Assembly: GCA_938004315.1 (NCBI GenBank)
Contig: CALKWG010000214.1
Span: 1-8,218, forward strand
DNA from: an uncultured Spirochaetaceae bacterium
GTDB taxonomy: Bacteria > Spirochaetota > Spirochaetia > Treponematales > UBA12059
Length of the DNA stretch: 8,218 nucleotides
Direction: 5' to 3'
How positions within the stretch are numbered: the first letter of the stretch is position 1; each line of letters begins with the position of its first letter. The translations under genes and the position numbers were made by a program. Under the pieces are notes generated by a model. That model was not told where the DNA came from. It saw nothing but the letters and a program-made list of their open reading frames with translations, and searched no databases. Of this stretch, positions 1 through 5,882 are shown one piece after another.

Positions 1-2
1 GC

Positions 3-1817
3 GTCGACGGCATCGCGGTGGGCATGAGCACCAAGATCCTGCCGCACAACCCGGTGGAGATCCTGGAGGCCGAGATAGCCTGCCTCGAGGGGCGGGACTT
101 TACGCTCTACCCCGATTTCCCCACCGCCGGCCTGGCCGACGTCGGCGAATACGCCGACGGCGCCGGGCGCGTGCGCGTGCGGGCGGCCCTGGATACCAAG
201 GACCCTAAGCGCATACTCATCCGCGAGCTGCCTTTCGGCGTCACCACGGAGTCGCTCATAGCCAGCGTGGAGAAGGCGGCTAAATCAGGCCGACTGAAGA
301 TCGCCAGCATCTCCGACTATACGACCGACAAGGTGGAGATCGAGATCAAGCTGGCCCGCGGCGAGTACGCGCAGGATACGATAGACGCGCTCTACGCCTT
401 CACCCAGTGCGAGCAGTCTATCTCCTGCAACCTCCTCGTGATCAAGGACGGGCTCCCCACGGTGATGAGCGTTACCGAGGTGGTCCGCTACCACGCCAAG
501 AAGCTCCTGTCGATCCTGAAGCGCGAGCTGGAGCTGGAGCTCCGCGAGCTCATGGACGAGATGCACGCGCGAACCCTGGAGCGCATCTTCATCGAGGAGC
601 GCGTCTACAAGGCCATCGAGAAGGAGCGCACCCAGGAGGCGGTGACCAAGGCCGTGCTCGAGGGCCTGTTGCCCTTCGCCGCCGAGATCAAGCGCGAAGT
701 CACGGCGGAGGACGTCGAGCGCCTCCTGAAGATCCCCATACGCCGCATCTCGCTCTACGATATCGAGCGGGCCAAGGCCGAGATGGAACGGCTCAAGGGC
801 AAGGTCAAGGAGGCCAAGCATCACCTGGCCCACCTGACCGAGTACGGCATCGGCTTTCTGCGTTCCGTGGCCGATAAGCTCAGGCCCGCTTGGGCGCGCA
901 AGACCAGGATCTCGTCCTTCGACAAGGTCGACGTGAAGGAAGCCGCCCGCCGCGACGTCGCGCTGCGCTACGACCGCCAGACGGGCTACCTGGGCACGAA
1001 CGTATCGACCGGCGAATTCCTCTTCGACGTCTCGCCCTTCGACCGCCTCTTGGTCATACGCCGGAACGGCCTCTATTCGGTGGTCGACGTGCCCGAGCGC
1101 CTCTTCGTGGACCGGGAGATGGCCTATTGCGCCTTGGCGGATAAGGACGCCCTGGCCGACGTGGTCTTCAGCGCCGTATACCGGCCGGTCGGGGGCGGGC
1201 CGGGCTTCGTGAAGCGCAGCAAGATCGAGCAGTGGATACTCAATAAGGACTACTCGCTCATTCCCGAGGACTCCGAGCTCCTCTTCTTCACCGCGGAGCC
1301 CAAGAAGGCCTTCACGGCGCGCTACGCGCCTAAGCCGCGGACGAAGATCAACGTCGAAACCTTCAAGGTAGAGAACTTCCCGATCAAGGGCCTCAAGGCC
1401 ATGGGCGTCCGCTTGTCGACTCGGGAGATACTCGAAGTAGAGCGGCAGAAGGATAAGGGGCTCTTCGACGAATCGGATGCGGCCCCCGAGGCCCGCGTCG
1501 AATCCTTGGCCGCCAAGGCTGCGAAAGCGGCGAAGGCGGCTTCCGGCGCCGCCAAGGCCGAGCCTTCTAAGCCCAAGGCCGCGTCGGCTAAGGCGAAAGC
1601 CCCGTCCGCGAAGCCGAAGGCTACGAAGCCCAAGGCCGGTACGAAGAAGGCCGCGGCTGCCGCCGGCGCGAAGCCCAAGAAGGCGGCCCCCGCCGCGGCG
1701 AAGGCGCCGAAACCCAAGGCCGCGAAAGCCAAGAAGCCCGACGCGGACGACGGTTCCAAGAAGCCCTCCGGCGGGCTCCTCGAGCGGGCCGCCGCCAAGA
1801 AGAAGCCTGCGAAGTAG
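3..1817 (+). CDS. parC: DNA topoisomerase IV subunit A (ParC-type), 5' partial
   Basis: This is the breakage-reunion subunit of a type IIA topoisomerase, which with ParE decatenates or relaxes DNA. The reading frame is open from the first complete codon at position 3, so the gene starts upstream. The GTG at 18 is internal, because the conserved run DGIAVGMSTKILPHN spans it. The active-site tyrosine and winged helix lie outside the window. Visible in order: the MSTKILPHN motif with PDFPTAGL (about 24-140); the tower region with IRELPFGVTTESL (about 220-260); KLARGEYAQDTIDALYAFTQCEQSIS (about 350-425); a charged coiled-coil dimerisation segment with ARTLERIFIEERVYK (about 500-615); a short, degenerate C-terminal region (about 900-1490); and a Lys/Ala/Pro tail (1509-1814). 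The short C-terminal region and MSTKILPHN style resemble spirochaete, Bacteroidota and chlamydial ParC rather than a full gyrase A beta-pinwheel. A second GyrA-like paralogue is the alternative name. It ends in TAG, 104 bases before the tRNA cluster. Confidence 0.88.
   Translation, partial: VDGIAVGMSTKILPHNPVEILEAEIACLEGRDFTLYPDFPTAGLADVGEYADGAGRVRVRAALDTKDPKRILIRELPFGVTTESLIASVEKAAKSGRLKIASISDYTTDKVEIEIKLARGEYAQDTIDALYAFTQCEQSISCNLLVIKDGLPTVMSVTEVVRYHAKKLLSILKRELELELRELMDEMHARTLERIFIEERVYKAIEKERTQEAVTKAVLEGLLPFAAEIKREVTAEDVERLLKIPIRRISLYDIERAKAEMERLKGKVKEAKHHLAHLTEYGIGFLRSVADKLRPAWARKTRISSFDKVDVKEAARRDVALRYDRQTGYLGTNVSTGEFLFDVSPFDRLLVIRRNGLYSVVDVPERLFVDREMAYCALADKDALADVVFSAVYRPVGGGPGFVKRSKIEQWILNKDYSLIPEDSELLFFTAEPKKAFTARYAPKPRTKINVETFKVENFPIKGLKAMGVRLSTREILEVERQKDKGLFDESDAAPEARVESLAAKAAKAAKAASGAAKAEPSKPKAASAKAKAPSAKPKATKPKAGTKKAAAAAGAKPKKAAPAAAKAPKPKAAKAKKPDADDGSKKPSGGLLERAAAKKKPAK
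1509..1814 (+). repeat. Lys/Ala/Pro-rich low-complexity tail of ParC (histone-H1-like)
   Basis: The last 102 codons of the topoisomerase gene encode almost only Ala, Lys, Pro, Ser and Gly, with about 29 lysines. They include AAK triplets near the start and KPKA-type units. At DNA level, AAGCCCAAGGCC occurs at 1569-1580 and 1626-1637, with a near copy at 1711-1721, so the tail may have grown partly by slippage or short duplication. The composition resembles histone H1 or chlamydial Hc-like tails and is probably disordered and DNA-binding. That function is inferred. Confidence 0.75.
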
Positions 1818-1825
1818 GAGAGCGG

Positions 1826-1837
1826 CTCGCCGGCGAG
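1826..1837. repeat. 12-bp palindrome downstream of parC
   Basis: CTCGCCGGCGAG is a perfect palindrome nine bases after the parC stop. It lies within a larger possible stem, GCGGCT at 1822-1827 with AGCCGC at 1843-1848. No T-run follows directly, so it is not a classical Rho-independent terminator. It could still protect the mRNA 3' end. Confidence 0.35.
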
Positions 1838-1849
1838 AGGAAAGCCGCG

Positions 1850-1890
1850 GCGAGAAAAAATTCCGCGCGGGCCTTGACTTTTTTTCTCGC
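1850..1890. repeat. 11-bp perfect inverted repeat around the tRNA promoter
   Basis: GCGAGAAAAAA at 1850-1860 is the exact reverse complement of TTTTTTCTCGC at 1880-1890, with 19 bases between. The right arm begins immediately after the TTGACT -35 box. The A-run/T-run layout could act as a weak terminator for parC, a cruciform, or an operator. The pairing is seen directly and the role is unknown. Confidence 0.6.
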
Positions 1891-1902
1891 TTCGGGCATT
1901 GT
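1874..1902 (+). promoter_or_regulatory. Sigma-70-type promoter of the tRNA cluster
   Basis: The -35 box TTGACT (1874-1879, five of six consensus bases) is followed after 17 bases by CATTGT (1897-1902). That is a weak -10 but has the important A at position 2 and T at position 6. Transcription would begin about 1908-1912, roughly ten bases before tRNA-His, which fits a stable-RNA promoter. The -35 is convincing; the -10 is less certain. Confidence 0.55.
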
Positions 1903-1920
1903 ACGTCTCGCCAAGCGCAC

Positions 1921-1993
1921 GGTGGATGTAGCTCAGTGGTAGAGTCCCAGAATGTGGATCTGGTCGTCGCGGGTTCGATCCCCGTCATCCACC
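1921..1993 (+). tRNA. tRNA-His (GTG)
   Basis: The cloverleaf folds fully. The acceptor GTGGATG (1922-1928) pairs with CATCCAC (1986-1992). The D stem is GCTC with GAGT, including one G-U pair. The anticodon stem CCAGA/TCTGG (1947-1951/1959-1963) encloses anticodon GTG at 1954-1956. The T stem GCGGG/CCCGT carries loop TTCGATC. G1921 lies opposite C1993, giving the extra G-1:C73 pair that identifies tRNA-His. No CCA is encoded (CCT follows). It is the first gene of the cluster, directly behind the promoter at 1874-1902. Confidence 0.96.
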
Positions 1994-2033
1994 CCTAGCT
2001 ACACCGGGCTTCGGTCGAAGTTCGTTGAAACGG

Positions 2034-2107
2034 GCGTTCGTAGCTCAGCTGGATAGAGCGACGGACTTCGAATCCGTAGGTCGGGGGTTCGACTCCCTCC
2101 GGACGCA
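2034..2107 (+). tRNA. tRNA-Arg (TCG)
   Basis: The acceptor GCGTTCG (2034-2040) pairs with CGGACGC (2100-2106) with one T-G wobble, and the discriminator is A2107. The anticodon stem ACGGA/TCCGT encloses anticodon TCG (2068-2070), which reads CGA and probably other CGN codons. The T loop is TTCGACT. GCG follows the discriminator, so CCA must be added after transcription. It lies 40 bases after tRNA-His with no promoter or terminator seen between, so the two are probably cotranscribed. Confidence 0.95.
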
Positions 2108-2127
2108 GCGCTATTGTTTTGTTACCA

Positions 2128-2200
2128 GGGCCGTTAGCTCAGCTGGTAGAGCAGCAGACTCTTAATCTGCGGGTCGGAGGTTCGATCCCTCCACGGCTCA
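2128..2200 (+). tRNA. tRNA-Lys (CTT)
   Basis: The acceptor GGGCCGT (2128-2134) pairs with ACGGCTC (2193-2199) with one G-T wobble, and the discriminator is A2200. The anticodon stem GCAGA/TCTGC encloses CTT (2161-2163), so it reads AAG. The T stem GGAGG/CCTCC carries loop TTCGATC. CCA is not encoded. The neighbouring protein genes use AAG for nearly every lysine, which matches this isoacceptor. It is probably in the same transcript as tRNA-His and tRNA-Arg, 20 bases after the latter. Confidence 0.96.
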
Positions 2201-2208
2201 ATACGACG

Positions 2209-2250
2209 CCGGGGCGCCGCGCGCCCGGTTTCGGCCCCCGCCGCGCGCGG
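2209..2250. repeat. GC-rich inverted repeats between tRNA-Lys and tRNA-Leu
   Basis: CCGGGGCGC (2209-2217) can pair with GCGCCCGG (2221-2228), leaving one bulged G, and only a short TTT follows. A separate palindrome, CCGCGCGCGG, lies at 2241-2250, six bases before the next -35 box. The first could be a weak terminator or processing signal ending the His-Arg-Lys transcript. The T-run is too short to be sure. Confidence 0.3.
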
Positions 2251-2255
2251 GGACC

Positions 2256-2285
2256 TTGACAGGGCGGACCGGCTTCCGGTATCGT
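2256..2285 (+). promoter_or_regulatory. Sigma-70-type promoter upstream of tRNA-Leu
   Basis: A perfect -35 box TTGACA (2256-2261) is followed after 18 bases by TATCGT (2280-2285, four of six consensus -10 bases). The expected start near 2291-2294 is about 15 bases upstream of tRNA-Leu. tRNA-Leu and tRNA-Gly therefore probably form a second transcription unit, independent of or added to read-through from the His promoter. Confidence 0.65.
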
Positions 2286-2306
2286 TCGGTTGCGCCGAGC
2301 TTCCGG

Positions 2307-2388
2307 GCGAGAGTGGTGGAACTGGCAGACACGCCAGACTTAGGATCTGGTGCCTTGCGGCGTGAGGGTTCAAGTCCCTTCTCTCGCA
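2307..2388 (+). tRNA. tRNA-Leu (TAG)
   Basis: This class II tRNA has a long variable arm. The acceptor GCGAGAG (2307-2313) pairs with CTCTCGC (2381-2387), with discriminator A2388. The anticodon stem CCAGA/TCTGG encloses TAG (2341-2343), reading CTA and probably other CTN codons. The variable arm lies at about 2351-2363. The T stem GAGGG/CCCTT carries loop TTCAAGT. TAG follows the discriminator, so CCA is not encoded. Confidence 0.95.
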
Positions 2389-2428
2389 TAGCCGTTTGCC
2401 GGTCGCCTGAGCGTCGAGGGTTTACATT

Positions 2429-2500
2429 GCGGGAATAGCTCAGTGGTAGAGCGCCACCTTGCCAAGGTGGATGTCGCGGGTCCGACTCCCGTTTCCCGCT
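2429..2500 (+). tRNA. tRNA-Gly (GCC) with unusual T loop
   Basis: The acceptor GCGGGAA (2429-2435) pairs perfectly with TTCCCGC (2493-2499). The discriminator T2500 is usual for bacterial tRNA-Gly. The D loop AGTGGTA keeps the two Gs. The anticodon stem CCACC/GGTGG encloses GCC (2461-2463), reading GGC and GGT. The T stem GCGGG/CCCGT is intact, but the loop reads TCCGACT, with C2482 where nearly all elongator tRNAs have U55. The other four tRNAs here have canonical T loops. It ends without CCA, eight bases before the terminator stem. No promoter of its own is evident, so it probably depends on the tRNA-Leu promoter. Confidence 0.94.
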
Positions 2501-2507
2501 CGATATC

Positions 2508-2540
2508 AAGGCGGTCCGGAGTACCCGGATCGCCTTTTTT
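2508..2540 (+). terminator. Rho-independent terminator of the tRNA cluster
   Basis: AAGGCGGTCCGG (2508-2519) pairs with CCGGATCGCCTT (2525-2536) over 12 pairs, with a single G-T wobble and a five-base loop. Six Ts (2535-2540) run into the 3' side, followed by ATT. The stem and U-tract are textbook. It closes the tRNA transcript before the protein operon. Confidence 0.9.
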
Positions 2541-2583
2541 ATTAAGGCGCCTCCCGTCCCGTCAGGGCTGTCGGGGGCGCCCC

Positions 2584-2589
2584 TACGAT
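2584..2589 (+). promoter_or_regulatory. Candidate -10 element for the tig operon
   Basis: TACGAT has four of six -10 consensus bases. It lies in the only A/T-rich patch (2584-2602) between the terminator and tig, directly after the palindrome GGGGCGCCCC (2574-2583). No good -35 lies 16-18 bases upstream. An operon promoter must be nearby because the terminator blocks read-through, but this exact site is tentative. Confidence 0.25.
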
Positions 2590-2624
2590 TACGTATTCAT
2601 ATCCCGCGGCCGAGCGAGCCCTCG

Positions 2625-2639
2625 CCGGCCGTCGGCCGG
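2625..2639 (+). repeat. GC-rich hairpin in the tig leader
   Basis: CCGGCC (2625-2630) and GGCCGG (2634-2639) form a 6-bp all-GC stem with a three-base loop. It ends two bases before the AAGGGA ribosome-binding site of tig. In RNA it could limit ribosome access or stabilise the 5' end. The structure is seen directly; the regulatory role is inferred. Confidence 0.45.
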
Positions 2640-2640
2640 A

Positions 2641-2646
2641 AAGGGA
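2641..2646 (+). promoter_or_regulatory. Ribosome-binding site fixing the tig GTG start
   Basis: AAGGGA lies six bases before the GTG at 2653. It supports this start over the much longer in-frame extension, which would run back through the terminator and into tRNA-Gly. Confidence 0.6.
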
Positions 2647-2652
2647 ACGCAC

Positions 2653-4011
2653 GTGATAGCGAACAAGAAGATCGAGAGGCTCGAGAATTCCGCGGCCCGC
2701 CTCAGCGTAACCGTCGGCAAGGAGGCCGTGCAGGCCGCCTACGACGAGCTCCTCAAGGACTATAGCAAGAACGTCCGCATAGACGGCTTCCGCAAGGGCA
2801 AGGTTCCCGCCTCCGTGCTCGAGCGCAAGTTCGGCTCCGCCCTCAAGACCGAGGCCATGGCCCGCCTCCTCGATAAGGCCGTCGGCGAGGCCCTCGAGGG
2901 CGAGGAGCTCGCGCCCCTGGCCTACGCCCAGCCCGAGCTGGACGGCGAGCCCTCCTTCGAGCTCGATAAGGAATTCAGCTTCTCCGTCACCTACGACGTC
3001 TTCCCCGAGGTCAAGGCCGGCGACGTCTCGGGCGCCGAGATCGAGCTCCCCGCGGTGAGCATCGCCAAGGCCGACGAGCAGCGCGAGCTCGACGAGATAC
3101 GCGAGCGCAACGCGATCGTCATGGACAAGGCCGACGCCGCCAAGGCCGCCAAAGGCGACATCGCCACGGTCGACTACGCCGAGCTCGACGCCGAGGGCCA
3201 GCCGGTCAAGGGCAGCGAGCGCCAGGATTTCGTCTTCGAGATCGGCTCCGGCTACAACATCTACAAGTTCGACGACGAAATCGTCGGCATGAAGAAGGGC
3301 GACGAGAAGTCCTTCGAGAAGAGCTATCCTGCCGACTTCGAATACCCGGAGCTCGCCGGCCAGAGCCGCAAGCTCAAGGTGAAGCTCACCAAGCTCAAGG
3401 AGAAGAAGCTCCCCGAGCTCGACGACGAGCTGGCGCAGGACGTCTCCGAGAAGTTCAAGACCTTAGACGAGCTCAAGGCCGACATCAAGGCCAAGCTCGA
3501 GAAGCGCCTCGAGGAGCGACTGCGCTCGCTCAAGGAGAAGGCCATCATCGAGGCCCTGGTGGAGCGCTCGGAGGTCGCGCTGCCTAAGAGCATGGTGAAC
3601 GCCGAGCTCGAGATGCGCAAGCGCAACCTCATGCAGCGCATGGGCATCGACAGCGAGGAGCGCCTCGACCAGATCGTCGCCATGAGCGGCCGCGGCGTCG
3701 AGTCGCTCTACGACGAGTGGCGGCCGGACGCCGAGAAGGCCATCCGCACCCGCCTGATCCTGGACAAGCTCGTCGCCGAGGGCAAGTTCGAGGCCTCCGA
3801 CGAGGAGCTCGCGACCGAGTACGCCAAGATGGCCGAGGGCACCAACCACTCCGCCGAGGAAGTCAAGGCCGAATACGAGCGCCGCGGCATGGTCGAGTAC
3901 CTCAAGGACCGCATCAAGGAGGACAAGCTCCTCGCCGGCCTCGCCGAGAAGGTCAAGGTTAAGAAGGGCAAGAAGCTCGCGTTCGTGGACTTATTCAAGG
4001 AAAATGAGTAA
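2653..4011 (+). CDS. tig: Trigger factor (ribosome-associated chaperone, peptidyl-prolyl isomerase)
   Basis: Trigger factor binds ribosomal protein L23 at the exit tunnel and shields nascent chains. The 452-residue length is close to the E. coli protein (432). Residues 1-125 are the ribosome-binding domain, with the signature GFRKGK at 45-50. Residues about 155-247 form the FKBP-like PPIase domain (KGDIATVDY at 168-175, [20 protein letters not shown] near 195-214). The helical C-terminal chaperone arms fill about 250-440 and are very rich in Lys and Glu. The GTG start at 2653 is chosen because it follows AAGGGA and matches the family N-terminus; upstream in-frame codons overlap structural RNA. 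Codon use is strongly biased (almost all ATC, AAG, CTC, GAG), as expected for abundant expression. It is the first gene of tig-clpP-clpX-lon, with its stop about 22 bases before the preferred clpP start. Confidence 0.96.
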   Translation: MIANKKIERLENSAARLSVTVGKEAVQAAYDELLKDYSKNVRIDGFRKGKVPASVLERKFGSALKTEAMARLLDKAVGEALEGEELAPLAYAQPELDGEPSFELDKEFSFSVTYDVFPEVKAGDVSGAEIELPAVSIAKADEQRELDEIRERNAIVMDKADAAKAAKGDIATVDYAELDAEGQPVKGSERQDFVFEIGSGYNIYKFDDEIVGMKKGDEKSFEKSYPADFEYPELAGQSRKLKVKLTKLKEKKLPELDDELAQDVSEKFKTLDELKADIKAKLEKRLEERLRSLKEKAIIEALVERSEVALPKSMVNAELEMRKRNLMQRMGIDSEERLDQIVAMSGRGVESLYDEWRPDAEKAIRTRLILDKLVAEGKFEASDEELATEYAKMAEGTNHSAEEVKAEYERRGMVEYLKDRIKEDKLLAGLAEKVKVKKGKKLAFVDLFKENE

Positions 4012-4023
4012 GTTCGGATACGC

Positions 4024-4027
4024 GAGG
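4024..4027 (+). promoter_or_regulatory. Ribosome-binding site supporting the clpP start at 4034
   Basis: GAGG lies six bases before ATG 4034, a better spacing than the AAGG (3997-4000) that sits only three bases before the alternative ATG at 4004. It is the main sequence argument for the shorter ClpP. Confidence 0.45.
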
Positions 4028-4033
4028 TACAGA

Positions 4034-4645
4034 ATGACCGAGAGAATGCACAATCTCGTGCCGGTAGTGATCGAGCAGACCGGCATAGGCGAACGCTCCT
4101 ACGATATCTATTCGCGGCTCCTGAAGGACCGCATCATCTTCGTCGACGGCGAGATATCCGACGTCACGGCCGACCTGGTCGTGGCGCAGCTTCTCTTCCT
4201 GGAATCCCAGGATCCGGAGAAGGATATCGACATGTATATCAACTCCCCCGGCGGCTCCGTGACCGCGGGGTTGGCGATATACGACACGATGCAGCACGTG
4301 AAGCCCGACATCAAGACCATCTGCGTCGGACAGGCGTCCAGCATGGGCGCCCTCTTGCTCGCCGGCGGCAGCGCCGGAAAGCGCTTCGCCCTGCCTAGCT
4401 CCCGCGTCCTCATCCACCAGCCCTGGGGCGGGGTGCAGGGCCAGGCCTCGGACATCAGCATCCAGGCTCGCGAGATCGTCCGCCTGAAGAAGCTGACCGT
4501 GGACTACTTCGCGCTCCACGCCGGCAAGAGCCCCGAGGAGATCGCCAAGGACATGGAGCGCGACCTGTTCATGTCGGCGGATGAGGCCAAGGCCTACGGC
4601 CTCGTCGACAAGGTGCTGGAGCGGAGGAAGCATGGCGCGAGCTAA
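4034..4645 (+). CDS. clpP: ATP-dependent Clp protease proteolytic subunit
   Basis: ClpP forms a two-ring, 14-subunit serine protease chamber that degrades proteins threaded in by ClpX. From ATG 4034 it has 203 residues. The catalytic triad is intact: Ser103 in GQASSMGA, His128 in LIHQPWGG and Asp177 in MERDLFM, with the spacing of E. coli Ser97/His122/Asp171. The oxyanion-loop motif NSPGGS (70-75) and the substrate-gate start LVPVVIEQT are also present. Three in-frame starts exist. ATG 4004 overlaps the tig stop by eight bases (213 residues). ATG 4034 has GAGG at good spacing. ATG 4046 (199 residues) best matches the propeptide-less B. subtilis protein but has a weak ribosome site. The ten residues before 4034 look unconserved. 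The 3' end overlaps clpX by 14 bases, which implies coupled translation and matched production. Confidence 0.95.
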   Translation: MTERMHNLVPVVIEQTGIGERSYDIYSRLLKDRIIFVDGEISDVTADLVVAQLLFLESQDPEKDIDMYINSPGGSVTAGLAIYDTMQHVKPDIKTICVGQASSMGALLLAGGSAGKRFALPSSRVLIHQPWGGVQGQASDISIQAREIVRLKKLTVDYFALHAGKSPEEIAKDMERDLFMSADEAKAYGLVDKVLERRKHGAS

Positions 4646-5882
4646 GGGCGGCAAGGCCGGCGAAAGCCACGAGTGCTCCTTCTGCGGCAAGAGCGCCGAG
4701 TACGCCAAGCGCCTGATCGCCGGGCCCGGCGTCTACATCTGCGACGAGTGCGTGCAGGTCTGCAACCGCATCCTGGGAGAGGACGAGCAGGCCGTGAGCG
4801 GCGACTATTCGGCCGAGGTGCCTAAGCCGCGCGACATCAAGGAATACCTGGACCAGTACGTCATCGGCCAGGACTTCGCCAAGCGGGTCCTGTCGGTGGC
4901 GGTCTACAACCACTATAAGCGCATCGTCAACTCCGGCAAGGTCGCCTCCGGCGTGGAGCTCGAGAAGTCCAACGTGCTCCTCATCGGCCCCACCGGTACG
5001 GGCAAGACCCTCCTGGCCAGGACCCTGGCGCGGAAGCTCAACGTGCCCTTCGCCATAGCGGACGCGACGACCCTGACCGAAGCCGGTTACGTGGGCGAGG
5101 ACGTCGAGAATATCCTCTTAAAGCTCATACAAGCGGCCGGCGGCAACGTCGCGGCGGCCGAAAAGGGCATCATCTACATCGACGAGATCGACAAGATAGC
5201 CCGCAAGACGCAGAACGTCTCCATCACCCGCGACGTATCGGGCGAGGGCGTCCAGCAGGCCCTGCTCAAGATCATCGAGGGCACCGTGGCCAACGTCCCC
5301 CCGGGGGGCGGGCGCAAGCACCCGCAGCAGGAATATATCCGCATCGACACCACGAACATCCTGTTCATCTGCGGCGGGGCCTTCGTAGGCCTCGAGAAGA
5401 TCGTCGAGGGTCGCGTGACCAAGACCCCGCTGGGCTTCGGCGCGGACATCAAGCGCCGAGGCCAACAGGATCTGCGCGCCCTCTACGCCGAGCTCCACCC
5501 GGACGACTTGGTGCACTTCGGCCTGATCCCCGAGTTCATCGGGCGCCTGCCGCTTCAGGTGGGCCTGGACGAGCTCAAGGTGGACGACTTAAAGCGCATC
5601 GTCGCCGAGCCTAAGAATTCCATACTCAAGCAGTACCAGGAGAGCTTTAAGCTGGACGGCGCGGAGCTGGTCTTCGACGACGAGGCGATCACCGCCATCG
5701 CCGAGAAGGCCATCGAGCGCAATACCGGCGCCCGCGGCCTGCGCTCCATCGTAGAGAACCTCCTCATGGATATCATGTTCGACCTGCCCGGCGCCGAAGG
5801 CGCCAGGCGCGTGGTGGTGACCCGCGATACCGTGATGAACGGCATGCCGCCGGCGGTAGAGGGCCTCAAGAAGAGCGCATGA
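4632..5882 (+). CDS. clpX: ATP-dependent Clp protease ATP-binding subunit ClpX
   Basis: ClpX is the hexameric AAA+ unfoldase that recognises tagged substrates and feeds ClpP. The 416-residue length is normal (E. coli 424). The start ATG 4632 follows GGAGG (4623-4627) and lies inside the end of clpP. In order: an N-terminal zinc-binding domain with Cys15, Cys18, Cys37 and Cys40; Walker A GPTGTGKT (119-126); the substrate-gripping pore-1 loop GYVG (152-155); Walker B IIYIDEID (180-187); the RKH pore loop (228-230); the ClpP-docking tripeptide LGF (267-269), a variant of IGF; the arginine finger in FIGRLP (Arg305); and sensor-2 GAR (Arg368). Every functional motif is present, so the protein should be active. 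The zinc domain separates it from HslU and other Clp ATPases. Its stop overlaps lon by four bases (ATGA). Confidence 0.97.
   Translation: MARAKGGKAGESHECSFCGKSAEYAKRLIAGPGVYICDECVQVCNRILGEDEQAVSGDYSAEVPKPRDIKEYLDQYVIGQDFAKRVLSVAVYNHYKRIVNSGKVASGVELEKSNVLLIGPTGTGKTLLARTLARKLNVPFAIADATTLTEAGYVGEDVENILLKLIQAAGGNVAAAEKGIIYIDEIDKIARKTQNVSITRDVSGEGVQQALLKIIEGTVANVPPGGGRKHPQQEYIRIDTTNILFICGGAFVGLEKIVEGRVTKTPLGFGADIKRRGQQDLRALYAELHPDDLVHFGLIPEFIGRLPLQVGLDELKVDDLKRIVAEPKNSILKQYQESFKLDGAELVFDDEAITAIAEKAIERNTGARGLRSIVENLLMDIMFDLPGAEGARRVVVTRDTVMNGMPPAVEGLKKSA

Noticed and set aside
1509..1814. The Lys/Ala-rich region as a separate histone-like gene.
   Set aside because: It is continuous and in frame with ParC, with no internal start and ribosome site, so it is a tail rather than a gene.
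285..1988. A 567-codon open frame on the - strand under parC, beginning inside the tRNA-His region.
   Set aside because: It is antisense to a conserved gene and arises from GC-rich codon bias. Its protein is a low-complexity mix of Arg, Leu and Gly with no recognisable domain, and its MTGIEPATTRS-type start is the well-known artefact of translating tRNA antisense.
2009..2020. Short hairpin CTTCG-GT-CGAAG between tRNA-His and tRNA-Arg as a terminator.
   Set aside because: The stem is only five pairs with a two-base loop and no T-run follows.
2421..2426. TTTACA as a -10 box for tRNA-Gly.
   Set aside because: It lies so close to the gene that transcription would start inside the tRNA, and there is no -35 partner.
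2198..2509. A 103-codon open frame on the - strand across tRNA-Leu and tRNA-Gly.
   Set aside because: It is an antisense translation of two structural RNA genes (the typical EKGLEPSRRKAPDPKSG pattern), not a protein gene.
2576..2590. A possible sigma-32-like heat-shock -10 (run of Cs followed by TACGAT) before tig.
   Set aside because: It fits the sigma-32 -10 consensus poorly and no matching -35 (CTTGAAA-like) lies upstream. No CIRCE element is visible either.
2443..2652. In-frame extension of trigger factor upstream to ATG 2443.
   Set aside because: It would overlap tRNA-Gly and the terminator, has no family similarity, and the GTG at 2653 has a good ribosome-binding site.
4581..4631. In-frame extension of ClpX upstream to 4581.
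   Set aside because: It would overlap clpP by 65 bases, shows no similarity to ClpX N-termini, and ATG 4632 has GGAGG just upstream.
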